Of a stretch of 64,000 nt of DNA, positions 17,211 to 25,510 are shown in pieces (position 1 is the stretch's first letter; the number at the start of each line of letters is the position of its first letter). Under the pieces are notes generated by a model. That model was not told the DNA's origin, ran no database searches, and was given only the letters and a program-made list of their open reading frames with translations. The DNA is taken from contig NZ_CP026498.1 in NCBI RefSeq assembly GCF_002953255.1, forward strand, positions 1,721,291-1,785,290. Direction: 5' to 3'. The position numbers and the translations under genes were made by a program. This DNA is from Streptomyces sp. CB01881. Lineage in GTDB: Bacteria; Actinomycetota; Actinomycetes; Streptomycetales; Streptomycetaceae.

Positions 17211-18532
17211 GGCAGCCGACCTCCAGCCCTGGGATGGCGTTGTTGCCAGACGGTGAACAGGTAGCAGAACGGGCCGTACAGCAGCCCTCGGCGCTCCAGC
17301 CTGCGCAGGCCCCGCAGGATGTCGACGTCGGCCGGCCCGGGCCGGGTGCCGACCCGGTGGCTGACGTGCCACCGCCAGACGCCGTAGGGCAGTCGCCGGA
17401 CGAGCTCGGCGAGCAGGCTCGGCCGGTGGGACACCGCCGCCGCCAGGTACGCGCCGAACCCGACCCCGAACCCGCGGATCTGGTGGGCCAGCGCCTCCAT
17501 GGTCCGCCGGTGCCGGTGCCAGACGAGCGCGTCGGGCTGGTAGGCCACGGTGTACCCCGCGGCCAGGACCTGCTGGAAGGAGAGCAGGTCCTCCCCGCCG
17601 CGCGAGGGCGTCCCGGTGCCGGTGGCCGGGTCGAAGCCGCCGAGGGCCCGGAGCACCGCGGTGCGGAAGGCCATGTTGGCCCCCATCCCGAACCTGCCGA
17701 CGGAGAACTGGACCAGCGGGTCGTCCACGGAGCCTCGGAGCGACCAGCTCCGGGCCTCGAAGCCCCGGCCGGGAGCGCAGTACTGCTCCACGACGAGCTG
17801 TGCCTTGGTGTCGAGCTCCGCGGGCAGCACCAGGCCGGTCACGCAGGCGATCCGGTCGTCCGACTGGAACGCCTCCACCAGGGCGTTCACCCAGCGGGAG
17901 TCGGGGATGGCGTCGTCGTCCGTGAAGGCGCAGAGCTCACCGCGCGCGGCCGCGAGACCGCGGTTGCGGGCCCGGGACAGGCCGGGCAGGGGCTCCCTCA
18001 CGTACCGGATCCGGTCACCGTAACGCGTGCGGACCAGCTTCTCCGTGGCGTCGTCCCTGGGGGCGTTGTCCACCAGGATCACCTCGACGAGGGGCGGGCC
18101 GATCCGCACCAGTGAGTCCAGGCAGCGCGGCAGCATCTCGTCCCGGTCCCGGGTGCAGACGATCACGGAGACCGTCGGCCGGCCCGCAGGCACCCGGGCG
18201 CGGCCGACCCGACCGGGACGCGCCGCGGGTGTCGCGGTGGACAGGGCGGGAACACACAGTTCCCGGTGAGCGGCATCGACCAGCGCCCGGCGCAGCGCGG
18301 CGCTGTCGCCTGCTGTTCCGGTGGCCGTGACCAAGCCGAGCGGGTGTCCGTGCAGCCGCACCAACGCCAACACGCGGCCGTCCGGGTCTGCGGCACCGAG
18401 ACCTCCGGGGGAGCGCAGCTCGCCCGGTTCGTCCAGGTCCAGGTCGACGACACGGACGGGGGTGTAGAGCGAGTCGCGGGCGGCGGGGCGCGGGCAGGCA
18501 GCTGCGGTGCGCCGGTCGGGGCCATTCATCAT
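17207..18532 (-). CDS. GT2 glycosyltransferase with novel N-terminal domain (paralogue 1)
   Basis: A 441-residue protein with the same architecture as its downstream neighbour: an N-terminal domain (DGRVLALVRLHGHPLGLVTA), a GT2 catalytic domain (VSVIVCTRDRDEMLPRCLDS) with CAFTDDDAIPD, RGGEDLLSF, and a terminal hydrophobic segment. Two adjacent ATGs, 18532 and 18529, compete; the first overlaps the preceding stop by four bases, the second has better spacing from GAGGAG. It likely adds a sugar to a lipid-linked intermediate in the cytosol. Confidence 0.9.
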   Translation of the reverse strand: MMNGPDRRTAAACPRPAARDSLYTPVRVVDLDLDEPGELRSPGGLGAADPDGRVLALVRLHGHPLGLVTATGTAGDSAALRRALVDAAHRELCVPALSTATPAARPGRVGRARVPAGRPTVSVIVCTRDRDEMLPRCLDSLVRIGPPLVEVILVDNAPRDDATEKLVRTRYGDRIRYVREPLPGLSRARNRGLAAARGELCAFTDDDAIPDSRWVNALVEAFQSDDRIACVTGLVLPAELDTKAQLVVEQYCAPGRGFEARSWSLRGSVDDPLVQFSVGRFGMGANMAFRTAVLRALGGFDPATGTGTPSRGGEDLLSFQQVLAAGYTVAYQPDALVWHRHRRTMEALAHQIRGFGVGFGAYLAAAVSHRPSLLAELVRRLPYGVWRWHVSHRVGTRPGPADVDILRGLRRLERRGLLYGPFCYLFTVWQQRHPRAGGRLP

Positions 18533-19359
18533 CGCTCCTCCGCGGGGGCGGCCGCCGAGGCCCGGGCGCCGGGACGCTCGGAGATCAGGGTCCTCAGCAC
18601 CCGGCGGCCGTCGGAGACGGCGTGGAGGTGCGAGCGACCGCTGCGGCGGGGGAGTTCCAGGCTCGGCACTTCGGCGATCCGCAGTCCGGAGCGCAGCGCG
18701 TGCGCGATCATCTCGGCCTCGATCTCGAAGCCGGTGGAGCGCAGGTCGAGAGCGTCCAGGAAGGAACGGCGGAAGGCGCAGTAGCCGTAGCACAGGTCGG
18801 TGAGGCTCGCGTCGTACAGGCGGTTCACGACGGCGAGCAGGGCGCGGTTGCCGAGCGAGCGGATCTTGGTGAGGTCCAGCGAGCCGCCGCCGGCGATGCA
18901 CCGCGATCCCTTGACGAAGTCGAAGCCGTGGTCGAGGAAGTGCAGGAAGTGCGGGATCTCGCCGGGCCACATCGAGCCGTCGGCGTCCATCATGACGATG
19001 TACTCGCCGGAGGCGGCGGCGAAGCCGGTGCGCAGGGCGTTGCCCTTGCCCGGGCCGCGCTGCTGGACGCTGCGGACGGTCGGCAGGCAGTGCCGGGCCA
19101 TCGGGACGGTGGCGTCGTCGGACGAGCCGTCGACCAGGATGACCTCGTCGACGCAGCGCGGGATCTGCTCGAACACCCAGGGGATGTTGCGGGCCTCGTT
19201 CTGGGCGGGCACGACCAGCGTGACGGCGTGCTTGCTGGCGACACCGTCCCCGGCCCGGCGCATCGGCCGCCGGGCGGCGACCCGGTCCTCGGCGCGGCGT
19301 TGCGGCCGGCCGTCCTGGTTCGGGTACGGGACGACGTTGGGGGGCATGGTGGTGCTCAT
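18529..19359 (-). CDS. GT2 glycosyltransferase, polyprenol-phosphate sugar synthase-like
   Basis: A 276-residue GT2 enzyme like dolichol-phosphate mannosyl- or undecaprenyl-phosphate glucosyltransferases: LVVPAQNEARNIPWV at the N-terminus, VDGSSDDAT, and the metal-binding DAD in VMMDADGSMW. There are no clear transmembrane helices. It is the first gene of the ten-gene operon. It may make the lipid-phosphate sugar donor used by the GT-C-like membrane protein at 10661-12670. The start at 19359 is chosen over the longer frame to 19554, which reads into low-complexity upstream DNA. Confidence 0.9.
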   Translation of the reverse strand: MSTTMPPNVVPYPNQDGRPQRRAEDRVAARRPMRRAGDGVASKHAVTLVVPAQNEARNIPWVFEQIPRCVDEVILVDGSSDDATVPMARHCLPTVRSVQQRGPGKGNALRTGFAAASGEYIVMMDADGSMWPGEIPHFLHFLDHGFDFVKGSRCIAGGGSLDLTKIRSLGNRALLAVVNRLYDASLTDLCYGYCAFRRSFLDALDLRSTGFEIEAEMIAHALRSGLRIAEVPSLELPRRSGRSHLHAVSDGRRVLRTLISERPGARASAAAPAEER

Positions 19360-19807
19360 CGAGGACGGCCTCTCGGGGGGAGGCGGCGGGCGGGCGCCGG
19401 GCACGGCGCGGCCCCTGATGTGACGGGGCGGGCCCGGTGCGCGACGGAGGCGCGGGGCGGGCGGGGCCCCGGAGGGAAGTCCCCGGACGGGGACTGCCGA
19501 AACGGCGGAGAGCGGGTCGGGCGGCCGGGTGAGGGGTGCGCCGCCGGCTCTCACGGGCGCCGAAGCGCCGGTCTGTCGAACTGGCCGAATGTGCTTCCCG
19601 CACCGGGGTGCGGGGTGTGCCAGGGCCTCATCGTGCCCAGGTGACCGGCGTCACGTCAAGAGGTTTGCGGGAATTGAGTTCTTATGCCGGATTCGGAATG
19701 AATTGCCCGATGCGGCCGGAGGCCCCGCCACGTCCCCGCACAACGGCCGCGCCCGGTCCGCCGACCAGGGCCGCGGCCGCCGGCCGTCAGCCGTCAGCCG
19801 TCAGCCG
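19360..19807. other. Intergenic leader region of the glycan operon
   Basis: A 448-base region without a convincing gene. It includes a comparatively AT-rich core (about 19661-19710), a sigma-70-like promoter with a palindrome in its spacer (19630-19659), and heptamer repeats at its right end. The apparent transcription start would give an untranslated leader of roughly 260 bases before the GT2 start at 19359. Confidence 0.7.
19630..19659 (-). promoter_or_regulatory. Putative glycan-operon promoter with GTGA-N6-TCAC box
   Basis: Reading the minus strand, TTGACG (19659-19654) and CACGAT (19635-19630) are separated by 18 bases. The spacer contains a perfect inverted repeat GTGAC-CGGC-GTCAC at 19641-19654. 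That box fits the GTG-N6-GNCAC pattern known for Streptomyces Crp and also resembles the BldD palindrome. Transcription start and binding are not shown by sequence alone. Confidence 0.5.
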
Positions 19808-19810
19808 TCA
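19783..19810. repeat. Heptamer tandem repeat (4 x gccgtca)
   Basis: Four perfect copies of gccgtca; the last copy contains the stop codon of the GGDEF-EAL gene (19808-19810), so copy-number change would lie just outside or at the end of that frame. Confidence 0.9.
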
Positions 19811-21922
19811 GCCGCCGACCGGGCGGCCCTCCGGCTCCTCGGCGATCCGGCGGGCGATCTCGGCCGGCCGCACCGGCCGCCCGAAGTGCCAGCCCTGCGC
19901 CCAGTCGCAGCCGATGGTGCGCAGCCGTTCGGCGTCCCGCCGGGTCTCCACGCCCTCGGCGGTGACGGTCAGGCCGAGTGCGTGCGCCATCGACACCAGG
20001 CCGCTGACGATCCGCCAGCCGGTCTCCTCGTCCTTGGCCGGGTCGTGCAGGTCACCGACGAACGAGCCCGCGATCTTCAGGCCCGAGACCGGAAGGTCGC
20101 GCAGGTAGGCCAGGTTGGACCAGCCGGTGCCGAAGTCGTCCACGGCGAGCGAGACGCCCTGGTCGACCAGCCCGTGCAGGGTACGCAGCGCCTCGTCCTC
20201 GGGGCCGACCACGGTGGACTCGGTGATCTCCAGCTGGAGCCGGGCCGGGTCCAGGCCGGTGGATTCGAGGATCCGGCCGAGGTCGGTGACGAGGGCGGCG
20301 CTGCGGGCCTGACGGACCGCCAGGTTGACGTTCAGCTGCGGCGCGTCGTCGCCGAACCGCTTGATCCAGTCGGCCGCCTGGCCGCAGGCCTGCTCCAGCA
20401 CCCAGCGGCCGAGCGGCATGATCAGGCCGGTCTCCTCGGCGGTGGTGACGAACTCGTCCGGCCCGAGCACGCCGAGCTGCGGGTGGCGCCAGCGCACCAG
20501 CGCCTCCACCGCGGCCAGCCGGCCGTCGGCCAGCGCGTACAGCGGCTGGTAGTCGATGAAGAACTCGCCGCGGTCGAGTGCGGCCGGCATCCGGACGGAC
20601 ACGGCGTACCGGCTGACCGCGCGGGCGTTCTCCTTGGGGTCGAAGAGCGTCCAGCGGCCGCGGCCGGCCTCCTTGGCCCGGTACAGCGTCAGGTCCGCCG
20701 CGCGGACGGCGGCGCCCGGGGTCGTCGTCGAGACACGCCGCTCCAGCACGCCCACGCTGGCGCCGACGGCGAGCTTGTGATCGCCGATCAGGACCGGCCC
20801 GGCCAGCGCCTTCAGCACGGTCTTGGCGGCGGCGACGGCCTCCTGCTCGCCCCGGCAGTTCTCCAGCAGGACGACGAACTCGTCGCCGCCGAGCCGGGCG
20901 ACCAGGTGGCCGAGCGGGGTCAGGGCCGCCTTGAGCCGGGCGGCGACGGCGGAGAGCAGCTGGTCGCCGGTGTCGTGGCCGAGGCTGTCGTTGACCACCT
21001 TGAAGCCGTCGAGGTCGACGTAGCAGAGGCCGAACCGGGCGCCCGGGTCCGGCTCCTCGAACAGCTTCTCCAGCCGCTCGAAGAACGCCGCCCGGTTGGG
21101 CAGGCCGGTCAGCGGGTCGTGGGTGGCCTGGTGGCGCAGCCGCTCCTGGAGCCGGTACCGGTCGGTGATGTCCTCCAGCATCGCCACCTGGTACTGCGGC
21201 CGGCCGTCGTCGTCACGGATCAGCGAGACCGTCAGGTGGGTCCAGACCACCTCGCCGTCCTGCCGGTAGTACGGCTTGTCGACCTGGAAGTAGTCCCGTT
21301 TGCCGCTGATCAGCTCCTCGTAGGCCTCCCAGACGCCCGGGGTGTCCTCGGGGTGCACGAGGTCGCCGACCCGGCGGCCCTGCATGTCCTCCGGCGCGGC
21401 CCCGAACAGCTCCTGGAGCGCCTTGTTGACGGCCAGGATGTTGCCGTCGGTGTCGCCGATGCCGATGCCGATCGCCGCGCTCTCGAACAGCGCGCGGAAC
21501 CGTGCCTCGGACGCGCGCAGCGCCCGCTCGGCCTCCTTGCGGGCCAGGTCGGCGGCGGTGCGGATGGCCTCCTGCTCGCGCAGGGTGCGCTCGCGCAGCG
21601 CGGCCGCCCAGCCGGCCGCGAAGGCCCCGCAGAGCGCGGGCCCGCGGTCGTCGGTGACCGGCTGCTCCTGGAGCAGCTCCACCGCGCGGGCCAGCACCAC
21701 CGGGTCCGTGAAATGGGCGTCGACGAGCGCCGCGCCGGCCTGGGAGGCCAGGTGCGGCTCGAACGGCTCGTCCTGCTGGGCACGGTGCAGCAGCGCGGCG
21801 GTCCGGGAGACCAGCCGGCCGAGCAGACCGGGGTGGACCGCCGTGCCGTGGTCGCCGGAGAGCAGCCGCGCCCAGTCCTCGTGGAACTGTTCGGCGCTGC
21901 CCGACACCGGCGAATCACTCAC
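19808..21922 (-). CDS. PAS-GGDEF-EAL cyclic-di-GMP enzyme (RmdA-like)
   Basis: A 704-residue soluble protein. An N-terminal helical region (about 1-125) leads into a PAS domain with PAC segment (about 130-255), then a GGDEF domain with intact RLGGDEF, then an EAL domain with intact EAL (VEALVRW), DDFGTG and TAEGVET. Both the diguanylate cyclase and the phosphodiesterase motifs look functional, so it could make or degrade cyclic-di-GMP, the second messenger that controls Streptomyces development through BldD. The GTG at 21922 overlaps the stop of the methyltransferase gene by four bases (GTGA). It lies directly upstream of the glycan operon promoter on the same strand. Confidence 0.93.
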   Translation of the reverse strand: MSDSPVSGSAEQFHEDWARLLSGDHGTAVHPGLLGRLVSRTAALLHRAQQDEPFEPHLASQAGAALVDAHFTDPVVLARAVELLQEQPVTDDRGPALCGAFAAGWAAALRERTLREQEAIRTAADLARKEAERALRASEARFRALFESAAIGIGIGDTDGNILAVNKALQELFGAAPEDMQGRRVGDLVHPEDTPGVWEAYEELISGKRDYFQVDKPYYRQDGEVVWTHLTVSLIRDDDGRPQYQVAMLEDITDRYRLQERLRHQATHDPLTGLPNRAAFFERLEKLFEEPDPGARFGLCYVDLDGFKVVNDSLGHDTGDQLLSAVAARLKAALTPLGHLVARLGGDEFVVLLENCRGEQEAVAAAKTVLKALAGPVLIGDHKLAVGASVGVLERRVSTTTPGAAVRAADLTLYRAKEAGRGRWTLFDPKENARAVSRYAVSVRMPAALDRGEFFIDYQPLYALADGRLAAVEALVRWRHPQLGVLGPDEFVTTAEETGLIMPLGRWVLEQACGQAADWIKRFGDDAPQLNVNLAVRQARSAALVTDLGRILESTGLDPARLQLEITESTVVGPEDEALRTLHGLVDQGVSLAVDDFGTGWSNLAYLRDLPVSGLKIAGSFVGDLHDPAKDEETGWRIVSGLVSMAHALGLTVTAEGVETRRDAERLRTIGCDWAQGWHFGRPVRPAEIARRIAEEPEGRPVGG

Positions 21923-22728
21923 GGGCGGAACCCCACGCCCGCCACCCCGGTCATCCGCTCGGGGTGCTGGCCGACGGCCTCCGGCTGGTCGGGCCGCCAC
22001 TGCGGCAGGTAGACGACGCCGGGCTCGACCAGCTCGAAGCCGGCGAACATCGTGGTGATCTGCTCGTGCGTGCGCATGGTCAGCGGGGTGGGCGTCATCC
22101 GGTAGAGCTTCTGGTGGTTCTCGGCCTGGTCCGGGCGGCCCTCCAGGGAGGCGTGCGAGAGGACCAGCGCGCTGCCCGGCGGGAGGGCGTCGTGCAGCAC
22201 CTCGACCAGCTTCCACGGGTCCTCGGAGTCGCTGACGAAGTGCAGGACGGCGACCAGCAGCACGGCCACCGGCTCGCCGGCCGCGAGCAGCTTGCGCACC
22301 TCCGGGCGGGCCAGCAGGTCGTCGACGTCCCGCAGGTCGGCCTGGACGACGTCGCTCTTCGGGTCGTCCTGCAGCAGCAGCCGGCTGTGTGCGGCGGCCA
22401 CCGGGTCGCGGTCGATGTAGACGACCTCGGCCTCGGGGTGGATCGCCCGGGCGATCTCGTGCACGGCGCCGAAGGTGGGGATGCCGGAGCCGATGTCCAG
22501 GAAGCGGGTGATGCCCCGTTCTTCGGCGACGAACTGCACGGCGCGGCGCAGGAAGGCCCGGTTGGAGCGCATGATCTGGGGCAGCTCCGGCCAGAGGGCG
22601 ATCGCCTTGCGGGCCATCTCGCGGTCCACCTCGAAGTTGTGCGAACCACCGAGGTAGTAGTCGTAGACCCGAGCGGCGTTCGGTTTGTCCAGGTCCGTGC
22701 CCTCCGGTACCCAGTTCGGTCGCCGCAT
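21919..22728 (-). CDS. SAM-dependent methyltransferase, DUF574 family
   Basis: A 269-residue protein of the actinobacterial DUF574 methyltransferase family, abundant in Streptomyces. The start MRRPNWVP, the YDYYLGGSHNFEVDRE signature, and the SAM loop (FLDIGSGIPT) are all present. Substrates of the family are mostly unknown. AAGGAG eight bases before the ATG supports the start. It overlaps the cyclic-di-GMP gene by four bases, so both should be produced together. Confidence 0.93.
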   Translation of the reverse strand: MRRPNWVPEGTDLDKPNAARVYDYYLGGSHNFEVDREMARKAIALWPELPQIMRSNRAFLRRAVQFVAEERGITRFLDIGSGIPTFGAVHEIARAIHPEAEVVYIDRDPVAAAHSRLLLQDDPKSDVVQADLRDVDDLLARPEVRKLLAAGEPVAVLLVAVLHFVSDSEDPWKLVEVLHDALPPGSALVLSHASLEGRPDQAENHQKLYRMTPTPLTMRTHEQITTMFAGFELVEPGVVYLPQWRPDQPEAVGQHPERMTGVAGVGFRP

Positions 22729-22817
22729 CCTAGGGACTCCTTCACTCCGGTTCCGGGAAGCCAGCTGTCTTAAGGGACGGCTGCGACTGATGAGACTACA
22801 AGCACAAAAGATCCTCC

Positions 22818-22840
22818 CTTGCACGCCGAACGGGTGCAAG
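22818..22840. promoter_or_regulatory. Inverted repeat in divergent region
   Basis: CTTGCAC-N9-GTGCAAG, a perfect 7-bp inverted repeat, lies in the 270-base gap between the divergent methyltransferase and GH15 genes. The flanking bases are relatively AT-rich, as expected of a promoter region. Candidate operator. Confidence 0.45.
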
Positions 22841-22998
22841 CGGAGTTCTCCCATCCTGCCGGAGTCTCCGGTTCCGCTCGACGGGGGCCGGGGCCCGCCG
22901 GGGTACGGCGGGGTCCGGCCGGAGCTGCCGCCCCCCGTCGCCGCCGGGGTGCGGCGCCTCGTCCTGCCGGACGGGCGGCGACGGCCGAGAATGGGGTG

Positions 22999-24777
22999 AT
23001 GGCCGGACGCATCGAGGACTACGCCCTGATCGGCGACCTGCAGACCGCCGCCCTGGTGGGCCGGGACGGATCGGTCGACTGGCTCTGCCTGCCCCGGTTC
23101 GACTCCCCCAGCTGCTTCGCGGGCCTGCTCGGCAACCGGCAGCACGGCGCCTGGCGGCTCGCCCCCGTCGGCGCCACGCGGTGCTCCTCCCGCCGCTACC
23201 TCGACGACAGCCTCGTCCTGGAGAGCGAGTGGCACACGCCCGGCGGCACGGTGCGGATCACCGACTTCATGCCCCAGCGCGGGCAGGGCGCCCGCACCCC
23301 GCAACTGATCCGGATCGTCGAGGGCGTCGAGGGCACCGTCGCGGTCCGCAGCGAACTGCGGCTGCGGTTCAACTACGGCCGGATCGAGCCCTGGGTCCGC
23401 CGCACCGGCCGCCACCGGGTCGCCGTCGCCGGGCCGGACTCCGCCTGGCTGCGCGTCCCGCCCGGGGTGCACACCTACGGCGTGGACGGCATCACCGCCT
23501 CCGACTTCACCGTCACCGCCGGCCACCGCGTCGCCTTCCTGCTCACCTGGCAGCCCTCCCACCTGCCCACCACCCCGCGGACCGACCCCGAGGAGGCCCT
23601 GCTCACCACCCTGCGCGACTGGCAGCGCTGGGCGTCCGGCTGCCGCTACCGCGGCGAGTGGCGGGACGCCGTGCTGCGCTCGCTGATCACCCTCAAGGCG
23701 CTCGCCTACGCCCCCACCGGCGGCATCGTCGCCGCACCGACCGCCTCGCTGCCCGAACGGATCGGCGGGATGCGCAACTGGGACTACCGGTTCTGCTGGC
23801 TGCGCGACTCCTCGATGACCCTCTCCGCCCTGCTCCGCGGCGGCTTCCGCGAGGAGGCGACCGCCTGGCGCCGCTGGCTGCTGCGCGCCATCGCCGGCGA
23901 CCCCGGCGACCTCCAGACCGTCTACGGCGTCGCCGGCGAACGCGTCCTCGGCGAGACCGTCGCCGAGTGGCTGCCCGGGTACGAGGACTCCCGGCCGGTC
24001 CGGTTCGGCAACGCCGCCGTCGACCAGCTCCAACTCGACGTCTACGGCGAGGTGGTGGACACCCTGCACCTCGCCCTGCTGGCCGGCCTGCCGATGGAGC
24101 GGCACGTCTGGATCCTGCTGCGGACCCTGATGGAGTATCTGGAACACCACTGGCGCGAACCCGACGAGGGCCTCTGGGAGGTCCGCGGCGGGCGGCGGCA
24201 CTTCGTCCACTCCAAGGTGATGTCCTGGGTCGCCGCCGACCGCGCCGTCCGCCTCGCCGAGGCCACCGGCCTGCCCGCGCCCGTCGACCGCTGGCGGGCC
24301 ATGCGCGACGCCGTCCACGCCGACGTCTGCGAGCACGGCTACGACCGGCGGCGCGGCGTCTTCGTGCAGCACTACGGCGGGCAGGGGCTGGACGCGGCCA
24401 CGCTGTTCGTGGTCAAGAGCGGTTTCCTGCCGCCGGACGACCCGCGGGTGGTCCGGACCGTGGACGCCGTCCGGGAGGGCCTCGACCACGGCGGCCTCGT
24501 CCGCCGCTACCAGGCCCACCAGCGCACCGACGGCCTTCCCGGCGGCGAGGGCGCCTTCCTGGCCTGCTCCTTCTGGCTCGCCGACGCACTGGCCGCCACC
24601 GGGCGGCGGGCCGAGGCACACGAACTCTTCACCCGGGTGGTCGGGCTCGCCAACGACCTCGGCCTGCTCTCCGAGCAGTGGGACCCGCGCGCCCGCCGTC
24701 AACTCGGCAACACCCCGCAGGCGTTCAGTCACGTCGCACTGGTCAACACGGCGTTCACGCTGGCCGAACCGGAGTAG
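22999..24777 (+). CDS. GH15 glucoamylase/trehalase-like glycosidase
   Basis: A 592-residue cytosolic enzyme of glycoside hydrolase family 15. It starts with the family's IEDYALIGDLQTAALVG and SVDWLCLPRFDSP segments, has the barrel signature NWDYRFCWLRDSS near residue 260, and a conserved EGAFLACSFWLADAL late. In actinobacteria this subgroup includes trehalases and glucoamylase-like hydrolases, so trehalose or short glucans are likely substrates. No signal peptide. The ATG at 22999 follows a G-rich segment. It is divergent from the methyltransferase/cyclic-di-GMP pair. Confidence 0.9.
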   Translation: MAGRIEDYALIGDLQTAALVGRDGSVDWLCLPRFDSPSCFAGLLGNRQHGAWRLAPVGATRCSSRRYLDDSLVLESEWHTPGGTVRITDFMPQRGQGARTPQLIRIVEGVEGTVAVRSELRLRFNYGRIEPWVRRTGRHRVAVAGPDSAWLRVPPGVHTYGVDGITASDFTVTAGHRVAFLLTWQPSHLPTTPRTDPEEALLTTLRDWQRWASGCRYRGEWRDAVLRSLITLKALAYAPTGGIVAAPTASLPERIGGMRNWDYRFCWLRDSSMTLSALLRGGFREEATAWRRWLLRAIAGDPGDLQTVYGVAGERVLGETVAEWLPGYEDSRPVRFGNAAVDQLQLDVYGEVVDTLHLALLAGLPMERHVWILLRTLMEYLEHHWREPDEGLWEVRGGRRHFVHSKVMSWVAADRAVRLAEATGLPAPVDRWRAMRDAVHADVCEHGYDRRRGVFVQHYGGQGLDAATLFVVKSGFLPPDDPRVVRTVDAVREGLDHGGLVRRYQAHQRTDGLPGGEGAFLACSFWLADALAATGRRAEAHELFTRVVGLANDLGLLSEQWDPRARRQLGNTPQAFSHVALVNTAFTLAEPE

Positions 24778-24846
24778 CGCACGCGGCGGGCCGCGGCGGC
24801 GCGCGGCGGGCGCGCCCACCCGTCGCGGGCGGGTACCGTTCGGCGG

Positions 24847-25296
24847 ATGGACCCGAACCACTACCGGTTCCGCGGCGTCTGGCGGCTGCCCGCGCCGCCC
24901 GCCGCCGTGTACGCGGCACTGGAGGACGTCCGGAGCTACCCGCTCTGGTGGCCCGAGATCCGCACCGCCCGGGAGACCGGCCCGGGCTGCGGCGAGGTGG
25001 TGGCGCGCGCGCTGCTGCCCTACCGGCTGGTCATCGGCCTGGAGACGGTGCGGTGCGACCCGGCGGCCGGGGTGCTGGAGGCCGCCATGCACGGCGACCT
25101 CACCGGCTGGTCCCGCTGGACCGTCACCCCGGACGGCACCGGCAGCCAGGTGGTCTTCGAGGAGGACACCAGGCCGGCCAAGCCCCTGCTGCGCCGTCTC
25201 GCCCTCCCCCTGCACCCGGTCTTCCGCGCCAACCACGCCGCGATGATGTGGCGCGGCCGGCGGGGGCTGGCGGGGTACCTGACGGCGGACGGCTGA
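24847..25296 (+). CDS. SRPBCC-family (START-like) protein
   Basis: A 149-residue helix-grip protein. The N-terminal strand and helix VWRLPAPPAAVYAALEDV with SYPLWWPEI is typical of the SRPBCC/polyketide-cyclase-like superfamily, which binds hydrophobic ligands. It follows the GH15 gene by 69 bases on the same strand and may be co-transcribed. Ligand unknown. Confidence 0.85.
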   Translation: MDPNHYRFRGVWRLPAPPAAVYAALEDVRSYPLWWPEIRTARETGPGCGEVVARALLPYRLVIGLETVRCDPAAGVLEAAMHGDLTGWSRWTVTPDGTGSQVVFEEDTRPAKPLLRRLALPLHPVFRANHAAMMWRGRRGLAGYLTADG

Positions 25297-25304
25297 CGGA
25301 CGAC

Positions 25305-25327
25305 GGACCGGCCCCAGCGGCCGGTCC
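25305..25327 (+). terminator. Terminator-like hairpin after the SRPBCC gene
   Basis: A perfect 9-bp inverted repeat (GGACCGGCC / GGCCGGTCC) with a 5-base loop begins eight bases after the stop codon, in a convergent gap. Confidence 0.5.
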
Positions 25328-25510
25328 GCCGCGGGTCCGCGCGTGCCCCGGGGTCACCGCTGCGGCAGGACGCGCCGGGCCGTCTCCAGGGCCCCGGCAG
25401 GTGGCCGGTCACCGAGTGGAGGTCGGCCTCGGGCGCGGCGCGCTCCCGCAGGCCGGCAGGTGTCCGGCGGCGCAGTGCGCGTGAGCGGCGGCTCCGGTCG
25501 CCCCCGGCCG

